From: Coriobacteriia bacterium
Lineage (GTDB): Bacteria; Actinomycetota; Coriobacteriia; WRKU01; WQUG01
Assembly (NCBI GenBank): GCA_009779395.1
Contig: WREJ01000053.1
Coordinates: 1 to 7,482, forward strand
Direction: 5' to 3'
Length of the DNA: 7,482 bases
Under the pieces are notes generated by a model. That model was not told the DNA's origin, made no database searches, and saw only the letters and a list, made by a program, of their open reading frames with translations. The position numbers and the translations under genes were made by a program. This document shows positions 1 to 5,728 of the stretch, piece after piece. The number at the start of each line of letters is the position of its first letter. The first letter of the stretch is position 1.

Positions 1-2
1 GT

Positions 3-1427
3 CGTAATCTCTATGTTGTTTTTGATCAGCTGATTCATCAAACAAATCCAGAAAGACAGATAACTCTTAGCTGGACAGAAGCAGATGCCCTGCAAACACA
101 TATTCTTGACCTGAGTGATACGCAGTGGTGTCCTGATGATTCTATACTGACGGTAGCTCTTCCCACCCTCAAACATGCTACAGCATACACCATAACAATA
201 GATGGCTTTATGTCAGTAGCAGGTCTCTTTATGGAAGAGCCCTTCACCCAAAGATTTGTCACAGAACCAGCAGATCTTGATATTGCAATCACCAAAAATC
301 TGCTGATGCCAGAAGGAACTGTTGTACCTGATACAGATTTTATCTTTGACATTGTTCCTTACAGCTACAACGGAGAAACCTCAACAGCAGAACTTGCGTT
401 TATGCCAAACTTAAGTGTTCCCGCCCTTGCTTTTAGCAGCAGTGATGTAGGTACTCTTGATGGTGATGTCGTAACTATTACACACATCACAGATTTCTTG
501 CTAGGCTATAACTTACCCTTTGATTCTGCAGGTATCTATGTCTATCGCATTAGCGAGAGAAATAACACTTTCACCAATACTGACACAGAAACTATGGTCT
601 TTGACGACACCATCTATCAAGTGACCTTCCAAATTGAAAACTTGCCCGAACCAGCACCACCAAACCTGCGCTTTGTTAGAGCAATTTTCTTACAACTGGT
701 AGTAGACGGTGTTGCAGGTGACAAAATTGACATCACTGATAATCTGACAGATGCGCTTGTTTTTAACAACATCTTTATACAAAATCACGACAATGAAGAC
801 CCGCTTGATCCTAGTGTCGCAGGAGGACTGCGCATTTCAAAGCAAGTCGAAGGAGCACTTGCAAACCAAACACGCTTCTTTGACTTTGACCTGAGTATTT
901 GGGTACCATCCCTGCTTAGCACACCGACAGCCTATAGAGCATACGTACTAGAAAACATTGCTGGTGTACCGACTGTTGTTACGGCAGCACATAACGGAAG
1001 CATAGCAGGAACAAGTGCAAATGGTGACTACTTGCTGTTTAGTCACGCTACGACACAAACAGTGAGCCTCCGTCATGGTCAAAGCTTAGTCTTTGCAGGT
1101 ACACACGTTGGAACACGCTACACTGTTACTGAACATGCTGCAGCTACCTACACACCCTCAGTAGCTGTACTTACTAATGGTCTACCCGTTGTTGTGGCAC
1201 CAGTAGATACAGCAAATACGGCACTGACCGTACCTATGCAAATACTGGGTGAGGCTGCAAACAGAGCAGACTTTACCAATGAACTTTCAATACCCATAGA
1301 AACAGGACTTGATATTGGTAAGTTTGGTCTGGCATTGCTGTTGATGGCTGTTCTGAGTCTGATAGTGATAGCAAGTGCTACCAGACGCGGACGCAGAGAT
1401 GTGCAATTGCAGGTTTTGACGCACTAA
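3..1427 (+). CDS. Spy0128/FctA-like isopeptide pilin, 5'-truncated (3' end only)
   Basis: The frame is open from the window edge to the TAA at 1425, giving 474 visible residues; the true start and signal peptide lie upstream. Residues about 1-88 look like an Ig-like bacterial surface domain, ending FVTEP. Residues about 93-260 match the first domain of the streptococcal backbone pilin Spy0128: ITKN, a P-x-TDFxF block, GIYVYRISE, then FNN. Residues about 275-428 match its second domain: ISKQVEG, TVTE, FTN. By analogy with Spy0128, the intramolecular Lys-Asn isopeptide triads would be K98/E185/N256 and K280/E377/N426. The C-terminus has a hydrophobic segment at about 441-459 followed by TRRGRR, a sortase-type anchor. 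PIETG (431-435) sits where Spy0128 has EVPTG, so the sorting motif is not canonical LPxTG. The role is inferred as a covalently stabilised, wall-linked fimbrial subunit or adhesin stalk. No sortase is visible. Codons are AT-richer than in the housekeeping genes downstream. Family assignment is fairly sure; pilus polymerisation is not. Confidence 0.86.
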   Translation, partial: RNLYVVFDQLIHQTNPERQITLSWTEADALQTHILDLSDTQWCPDDSILTVALPTLKHATAYTITIDGFMSVAGLFMEEPFTQRFVTEPADLDIAITKNLLMPEGTVVPDTDFIFDIVPYSYNGETSTAELAFMPNLSVPALAFSSSDVGTLDGDVVTITHITDFLLGYNLPFDSAGIYVYRISERNNTFTNTDTETMVFDDTIYQVTFQIENLPEPAPPNLRFVRAIFLQLVVDGVAGDKIDITDNLTDALVFNNIFIQNHDNEDPLDPSVAGGLRISKQVEGALANQTRFFDFDLSIWVPSLLSTPTAYRAYVLENIAGVPTVVTAAHNGSIAGTSANGDYLLFSHATTQTVSLRHGQSLVFAGTHVGTRYTVTEHAAATYTPSVAVLTNGLPVVVAPVDTANTALTVPMQILGEAANRADFTNELSIPIETGLDIGKFGLALLLMAVLSLIVIASATRRGRRDVQLQVLTH

Positions 1428-1445
1428 CATACACCTTGAGCAGAG

Positions 1446-1466
1446 ACCCCAGATCGAGTCTGGGGT
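1446..1466 (+). terminator. ACCCCAGA hairpin after the pilin gene
   Basis: This is a perfect 8-bp stem, ACCCCAGA / TCTGGGGT, with a 5-base loop (TCGAG), starting 18 bases after the pilin stop. A short TTTT run follows at 1480-1483, 13 bases after the stem, which is too far for a classic intrinsic terminator. It may be a weak terminator or a dispersed palindromic repeat of the ACCCCAGA...TCTGGGGT type. Confidence 0.5.
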
Positions 1467-1497
1467 GACGGGGTGGCAGTTTTGAGTTACTGACACA

Positions 1498-1538
1498 AAG
1501 AGGGGCGCGCTACCAACAAACAGGAGCGCGCCCCTCTT
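1498..1538 (+). terminator. Strong GC-rich hairpin, probable terminator of the pilin transcript
   Basis: The arms AAGAGGGGCGCGCT (1498-1511) and AGCGCGCCCCTCTT (1525-1538) form a perfect 14-bp stem around a 13-base loop. No U-tract follows beyond the closing TT. Because the next gene runs the same way and has its own promoter, termination of the pilin transcript is the simplest role. Very stable stems without a long U-tract have been proposed as terminators in actinobacteria. Confidence 0.62.
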
Positions 1539-1554
1539 CAATTGGCAGGGTGTA

Positions 1555-1668
1555 CTGTGGAGTGAGGGGGAGGGTACTTAGCACTCTCCGCAGCAACATG
1601 TCATCCATTTCTCAAATGTGTGTCCCGCGCGAGGACTGTGCAGAGTACCCTCCCCCTCGCTAGCACAG
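1555..1668. repeat. 114-bp long inverted repeat upstream of uvrC
   Basis: The core arms are AGTGAGGGGGAGGGTACT (1561-1578) and AGTACCCTCCCCCTCGCT (1644-1661): 18 pairs, with one G-T pair. The outer blocks CTGTG (1555-1559) and CACAG (1664-1668), and the inner blocks GCAC (1581-1584) and GTGC (1638-1641), continue the symmetry with small internal mismatches. The roughly 53-base interior contains a further small CATTT-CTC-AAATG hairpin (1606-1618). No target-site duplication flanks it and no open frame fills it. It could be a MITE-like or other palindromic repeat, a structured RNA, or a terminator. The inverted repeat is certain; its role is unknown. Confidence 0.8.
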
Positions 1669-1719
1669 GGACAATCTGATAGTTCGACACAGAGATTGGA
1701 CGTCTGGTGTGCCCTGGTT

Positions 1720-1728
1720 TGTTAGAAT
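1720..1728 (+). promoter_or_regulatory. Extended -10 promoter of uvrC, leaderless type
   Basis: TGT-TAGAAT is an extended -10 element (TGn plus a TAnnnT hexamer). Its last T lies 6 bases before the uvrC ATG at 1735, so transcription would start at or beside the A of the start codon. No good -35 lies at 16-18 bases; TTGGAC at 1696-1701 is 21 bases away. No Shine-Dalgarno sequence precedes the ATG, which fits a leaderless mRNA. Confidence 0.55.
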
Positions 1729-1734
1729 GATTTC

Positions 1735-3654
1735 ATGGACACACTCCCTCCTCCTCATAAAACTACTACTACACTGCTCGAGCAGCTAAAGCATGTGCCC
1801 AATTCGCCGGGTGTGTATCTGTGGAAGGACGCTTTGGATAGTGTGCTGTATGTGGGCAAGGCTAAAGAGTTGCGCAAGCGTATGCGGCAGTATGTCAGCG
1901 GGCACGACGGGCGTGAGTGGTTGGAGCGCATGATGGCGCAGGTTGTCGCCTTTGATTATGTGGTGACAAGCAGCGAGGCCGAGGCCTTGATGATGGAAAT
2001 CACGCTGATTAACCAGCTGTCGCCTGCTTTTAATGTGATGTTTCGTGATGATAAGACCTATCCCTACATTGCCCTGACGCTGGCTGATACCTATCCTGCT
2101 ATCAAGTACACGCGCGAGAAAAAGCGCAGTGGCACGCGCTATTTTGGTCCCTACACCGACGCACGGGGCGCGCGCGAGACGGTCGATACCCTGCGGCGTG
2201 TTATTCCCCTGTGTCGCTCGACCTGTCCCGAGTATCGCCGTATGCTAGCAAACGGCTTTAGCAAGCCGGCACCACGTCCTTGCTTTGATGCGCAATTAGG
2301 TCATGGCTCGGGGGTGTGCAGTCTTGCTATCACTCCTGATGAATATGCCAAGCACGTCCAAAACGCCCTGTCCCTGCTAGAAGGGGACAGCACAGCACTC
2401 GAGCACAAACTTGAAGGTGAAATGCAAGCTGCTGCTGACGAGCTAAACTATGAACTGGCTGCACGTCTGCGTAATCGCCTGGACGGACTCGACAGTATTA
2501 AAAAGCGACAAGCCGTTGTGTCAGACAGTGACGCCAGCTATGACGTGCTGGGTTTTGCGCGCGAAGAGACCATTGCTGCGGCTTACGTTTTGATTGTACG
2601 CGAGGGCAAGGTGCTCTACGGTAACGAGTACGTCCTGAACAAGGGGCTTGATATCAGCTTTGATGACCTGCTGTCGGGCTTTATCGGTCGCTATTACTTT
2701 CAGGCGGGGCAGGTTCCCCCTGAAGTATTGTGCGAGATTATCCCCGCTGACAGCCGCGCCCTCGAGGGTTTTTTGACCCAGCGGCGGCGTGAAGTAAGCA
2801 CTAATCCGCGGGCGGGCAAGGTGTCTTTGCTGCTGCCACAACGAGGGGTAAAAAAGCAGCTGCTTACTATGGCACAGCAAAACGCGGCACACGCACTGCT
2901 GCGCTTTAAGGTGCGCACCCACTACGATGCCCAGCGGCTGAACGAGGCTTTACTGCAGCTAGAATCGGCATTGTCGCTTGATGCACCACCTCTGCGCATC
3001 GAGAGCTTTGACATCTCGACTTTACATGGCAGTCATTCGGTGGGTTCGATGGTCGTTTTTACCAACGGACGCGCCGACAAAAAGTCCTATCGTCGCTTTA
3101 AAATTCAGGGGGAGTTTGACCAGTCAAATGACGTCGCCATGATACGTGAAGTGCTGCTGCGCCGTTTTGACCCGCAGCGTGTGCGTGATGAACGCTTTGG
3201 ACGGACTCCTGATCTGCTGCTGATTGACGGGGGCAAGCCGCAGCTGTCTGCTGCTGTGGCAGTATTGGAAGAGTTGGGCATCTCTGCGCAATTTCCCCAG
3301 CTGGCAGTCGTTGGTCTTGCGAAACGCGAGGAAGAGCTGTGGACAAGGTGGTCAGACCAGCCGGTGCTGTTAGCAGATGGCTCTGCTTCTCTGTATTTGG
3401 TGAAGCGCATTCGTGACGAGGCGCACCGCTTTGCAAACGACTATCACCAGCAGCTGCGCAGCAAAGCTATGACGGCAAGCATCCTTGATGAAGTTCCTGG
3501 CATTGGGCCTGCGCGGCGCAAGGCACTTATCAAGCATTTTGGCAGCTTTAAGCAGCTGCGCAGGTCTAGCTTGCAGCAACTGGCAGAAGTACCGGGTATC
3601 ACCGACCGCACTGCCGCAGACCTCTTTGCTTTTTTGCACGACCTTTCTGACTGA
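1735..3654 (+). CDS. uvrC: UvrABC system protein C (excinuclease subunit UvrC)
   Basis: UvrC makes both incisions around DNA lesions after UvrAB damage recognition, in cytoplasmic nucleotide excision repair. The 639 residues are a normal full length. The N-terminal GIY-YIG nuclease spans about 24-105 (PGVY, LYVGKA, R49, and the metal-binding Glu E88 in LMMEITLI). A cysteine region lies at 160-195, then a UVR motif that contacts UvrB at about 222-257. The RNase H-like 5' nuclease domain has D426 (SFDIS), D498 (LLLIDGG) and H564 (RDEAHRF). Tandem helix-hairpin-helix motifs fill about 583-635 (VPGIGPARRKAL, VPGITDRTA). The ATG at 1735 leaves the expected short lead before PGVY and sits 6 bases after a -10 box. 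One oddity is the cysteine set C160, C164, C183, C195: the usual GRC Cys is replaced by glycine in QLGHGSGVC. Confidence 0.98.
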   Translation: MDTLPPPHKTTTTLLEQLKHVPNSPGVYLWKDALDSVLYVGKAKELRKRMRQYVSGHDGREWLERMMAQVVAFDYVVTSSEAEALMMEITLINQLSPAFNVMFRDDKTYPYIALTLADTYPAIKYTREKKRSGTRYFGPYTDARGARETVDTLRRVIPLCRSTCPEYRRMLANGFSKPAPRPCFDAQLGHGSGVCSLAITPDEYAKHVQNALSLLEGDSTALEHKLEGEMQAAADELNYELAARLRNRLDGLDSIKKRQAVVSDSDASYDVLGFAREETIAAAYVLIVREGKVLYGNEYVLNKGLDISFDDLLSGFIGRYYFQAGQVPPEVLCEIIPADSRALEGFLTQRRREVSTNPRAGKVSLLLPQRGVKKQLLTMAQQNAAHALLRFKVRTHYDAQRLNEALLQLESALSLDAPPLRIESFDISTLHGSHSVGSMVVFTNGRADKKSYRRFKIQGEFDQSNDVAMIREVLLRRFDPQRVRDERFGRTPDLLLIDGGKPQLSAAVAVLEELGISAQFPQLAVVGLAKREEELWTRWSDQPVLLADGSASLYLVKRIRDEAHRFANDYHQQLRSKAMTASILDEVPGIGPARRKALIKHFGSFKQLRRSSLQQLAEVPGITDRTAADLFAFLHDLSD

Positions 3655-3695
3655 TTTTTGCTGTGCAAAAAAGGTGGAAAACAAGAGTTTTTTGC
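3655..3695 (+). terminator. Alternative A/T hairpins after uvrC
   Basis: TTTTTGC (3655-3661) can pair with GCAAAAA (3665-3671) over a 3-base loop. GCAAAAAA (3665-3672) can instead pair with TTTTTTGC (3688-3695) over a 15-base loop. The two folds exclude each other. The stems are A-T rich and weak, so this may be a poor terminator or no terminator at all. No GC-rich hairpin separates uvrC from rapZ. Confidence 0.3.
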
Positions 3696-3736
3696 GAGAG
3701 ATTTTGTCCATTTCACTAGATTCTCTGGTGGATGCT

Positions 3737-3745
3737 TGGTACACT
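3737..3745 (+). promoter_or_regulatory. Extended -10 promoter of rapZ-yvcK-whiA, leaderless type
   Basis: TGG-TACACT is an extended -10 motif. It ends 7 bases before the ATG at 3753, the same geometry as at uvrC. No convincing -35 is seen at 16-18 bases. No Shine-Dalgarno sequence precedes ATG 3753. The match implies that rapZ-yvcK-whiA can be transcribed separately from uvrC. Confidence 0.5.
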
Positions 3746-3752
3746 CGTGATT

Positions 3753-4694
3753 ATGGACAATGCAGACCAACAGACACAGCACGCGCGTACAGCCGATTCT
3801 GCTGATTCGCCCGTAGGTTCACGACTAGTTATTGTGACGGGCATGTCGGGTGCTGGTCGTTCGCGTGCTTTGGCGTCACTCGAAGACTTTGGCTATTTTT
3901 GCGTTGACAATTTGCCGCCACAGATGATTCCGCAGATTAGCAAGCTGACAGAAATCGACGATCCGCACTTTCAGCGCATTGCTGTTGCCTGCGACATTCG
4001 CGGCGGCGAGCTTTTTGAATCGCTGCTTGACGTGCTAGAAGACGCGACTGTTGCGCCGACCTGTGCTGTGCTGTTTCTTGATGCCAGCGACAAGGTGCTG
4101 CTAAACCGCTTTAAAGAATCGCGCCGCAGACATCCCTTAGAGGACAGCCGTACCAATCTGAAACGTGCGATCGAGATCGAGCGCGAGATTCTCGAGCCAC
4201 TTCGTGCCCGTGCCGACAAAATTATCGACACCAGTCTGCTGCGCGCAAGCGAGTTGCGTGCGCGTGTTCAGAGCGATTTCATCAGTAGCGAAGCGGTGCA
4301 AAGGCTGTCCATTAGCGTTAACTCTTTTGGCTTTAAATACGGGTCGCCAACAGACGCCGACATCATTTATGACGTGCGCTTTTTGCCCAATCCCTACTGG
4401 GATCCTGACCTGCGTCCCCTTAACGGCAAAGACGCAAAGATCAACCAGTTTGTGCTCAGTCGTGCTGAAACGCAGGACTTTCTCGAAAAATGGACTGACC
4501 TGCTGCTGACTACGATTCCTCACTATATTTCCGAGGGCAAGCTGTCGCTGAATATTTCGATTGGCTGCACCGGTGGCAGACACAGAAGCGTTGTTTTGTC
4601 AGAGGAAACAACCAGACGGCTGCGCGCAGCAGGATATCCGGCGGCGACCATGCACCGTGATATACTGCGTGACAGCGAACAGCACGACTACTAG
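3753..4694 (+). CDS. rapZ: RapZ/YvcJ family P-loop nucleotide-binding protein
   Basis: In E. coli RapZ senses glucosamine-6-phosphate and delivers the small RNA GlmZ to RNase E; in Gram-positives its homologue YvcJ is a GTP/ATP-hydrolysing protein of less certain role. From this start there are 313 residues, with Walker A GMSGAGRS (30-37), CVDNLPPQMI (50-59), a Walker B-like VLFLDASD (106-113) and RFKESRRRHPL (119-129). The C-terminal domain carries SFGFKYGSP (191-199), DVRFLPNPYW (207-216) and the signature SIGCTGGRHRSV (269-280). The same frame also offers ATG 3732 and GTG 3747. I chose ATG 3753 because the extended -10 box ends 7 bases before it and the added residues match no family feature. 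ATG 3732 would give 320 residues. About 20 non-conserved residues precede the P-loop domain. yvcK follows after 23 bases. Confidence 0.96.
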   Translation: MDNADQQTQHARTADSADSPVGSRLVIVTGMSGAGRSRALASLEDFGYFCVDNLPPQMIPQISKLTEIDDPHFQRIAVACDIRGGELFESLLDVLEDATVAPTCAVLFLDASDKVLLNRFKESRRRHPLEDSRTNLKRAIEIEREILEPLRARADKIIDTSLLRASELRARVQSDFISSEAVQRLSISVNSFGFKYGSPTDADIIYDVRFLPNPYWDPDLRPLNGKDAKINQFVLSRAETQDFLEKWTDLLLTTIPHYISEGKLSLNISIGCTGGRHRSVVLSEETTRRLRAAGYPAATMHRDILRDSEQHDY

Positions 4695-4717
4695 GCACGG
4701 CAGCAGGCAGGTATACC

Positions 4718-5716
4718 ATGACTGATACTTCTACAAAAAAATCCACAGCCAGCGACGTTCCGTTGCCTGCCCCGGCACAGGCAAGCGCTGCTACCTGTAC
4801 TCTTGCCGACCATCAGCTGGTGGCACTGGGTGGTGGTACGGGACTTCCCTTGGTCTTGCGTGCGGCACGTTCGCTGGGAATGCGCCCTGCCGCTGTTGTC
4901 ACCATGGCAGATGACGGTGGTTCGACGGGCAGACTCCGCCGAGAACTGGGCTTGCTCCCTCCGGGGGACGTGCGCAATTGCTTGACGGCTTTGGCGGCAG
5001 ACGACAAAGAGTGCCTGACGCGCCTTATTGACTATCGCTTTCAAGAAGGCGAGGGTATCGCTGGTCATTCGCTGGGGAATTTGGTGTTTGCGGCAGCTAC
5101 TGACATGCAGGGATCCTTTGAACAGGCGGTTGACTGTCTGCAGCGTCTGCTTGACGTGCAGGGAAGCGTTTTGCCCTCGACCTATGACGCCCTGACCCTG
5201 CACGGTTTTGACCACGACGGCGAAGAGATTTATGGTCAAGCTTCGCTGACTTGTAACCCTGTAGCGATTGCTGCTGTTCAGCTGAGCCCCAAAAATCCAC
5301 AGGCAAATCCTGCGGCGGTCAGCGCGATTCTGTCGGCTGATTCCATCATTATTTGTCCCGGTTCGCTGTTTACCAGCATCATTCCCAACCTGCTGATTCC
5401 TGGCATTATCGACGCGATTTGCGCCAGTCAGGCGCGCGTCATTTACTGCTGCAACGTTGCCAACATGAAGGGCGAGACGGCGGCTTTTACGGCGGCTGAC
5501 TACATCGCGACCCTAAAGCGTTACGGACTAAAAGACCGCATTGATGTCGTTTTGCTGCCCTATAGCATGCATGATGAGGAGTCTGTCCAGCACATCGAGG
5601 CGCAGGGTATTCAGGTAGTCGTAACGGCACTGGCAGCGGCTGCTAATCCCCTGCACCATGACGAACACAAGCTGGCATCAGCCTTGCCGGCTTTGTTTGA
5701 TGCTACGGCAAGCTAG
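4718..5716 (+). CDS. yvcK: YvcK/GlmR family (CuvA-like) UDP-sugar-binding protein
   Basis: YvcK (GlmR in Bacillus, CuvA in mycobacteria) binds UDP-GlcNAc. It is needed for normal growth on gluconeogenic carbon and for cell-wall precursor supply. It belongs to the CofD-like fold, and older records call it a 2-phospho-L-lactate transferase, which is misleading here. The 332 residues show GGGTG (38-42), ADDGGSTGRLR (64-74), GDVRNCL (83-89), GHSLGNLVF (116-124), CPGSLFTSIIPNLL (213-226) and CNVANMKGET (245-254), all in family order. The first 33 residues are a low-complexity Ala/Ser/Thr/Pro extension before the fold; a later start is possible, but no better one is evident. A weak AGG-rich ribosome site lies at 4705-4712, 5 bases from the ATG. 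Spacing of 23 bases from rapZ and 12 to whiA points to one operon. Confidence 0.96.
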   Translation: MTDTSTKKSTASDVPLPAPAQASAATCTLADHQLVALGGGTGLPLVLRAARSLGMRPAAVVTMADDGGSTGRLRRELGLLPPGDVRNCLTALAADDKECLTRLIDYRFQEGEGIAGHSLGNLVFAAATDMQGSFEQAVDCLQRLLDVQGSVLPSTYDALTLHGFDHDGEEIYGQASLTCNPVAIAAVQLSPKNPQANPAAVSAILSADSIIICPGSLFTSIIPNLLIPGIIDAICASQARVIYCCNVANMKGETAAFTAADYIATLKRYGLKDRIDVVLLPYSMHDEESVQHIEAQGIQVVVTALAAAANPLHHDEHKLASALPALFDATAS

Positions 5717-5728
5717 AAGCAGCGAGCC

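Larger units (their letters stand above)
1428..1734. other. 307-base non-coding region between the pilin gene and uvrC
   Basis: There is no credible gene here on either strand. The region contains the three palindromes listed separately (1446-1466, 1498-1538, 1555-1668), which are distinct in sequence. The last 66 bases hold the uvrC promoter. I found no tRNA, riboswitch-like motif or LexA/SOS box. Confidence 0.75.

Noticed and set aside
1287..1541. 84-codon minus-strand frame covering the pilin 3' end and both hairpins
   Set aside because: It overlaps a well-supported gene and the palindromes, has no recognisable domain and no ribosome site, and is best explained as a shadow.
1555..1668. 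Insertion sequence or CRISPR repeat at the long inverted repeat
   Set aside because: There is no transposase frame, no target-site duplication and no regular direct repeats with spacers; only the inverted symmetry is real.
1671..1734. LexA/SOS box before uvrC
   Set aside because: I looked for a GAAC-N4-GTTC-type palindrome. Only a lone GTTCG at 1682-1686 is present without a partner, so SOS control is not supported.
2521..2922. 133-codon minus-strand frame inside uvrC
   Set aside because: It lies entirely within the conserved UvrC coding sequence and its composition reflects the reverse complement of that gene.
3485..3805. 106-codon plus-strand frame bridging uvrC and rapZ
   Set aside because: It is out of frame with both conserved genes, has no family features, and would read across the rapZ promoter and start.
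4137..4583. 148-codon minus-strand frame inside rapZ
   Set aside because: It is antisense to a gene with all RapZ signatures and shows no motif of its own.
4691..5239. 182-codon minus-strand frame across yvcK
   Set aside because: It is antisense to the conserved YvcK motifs and rich in Arg, Ser and Gln as expected for a shadow frame.
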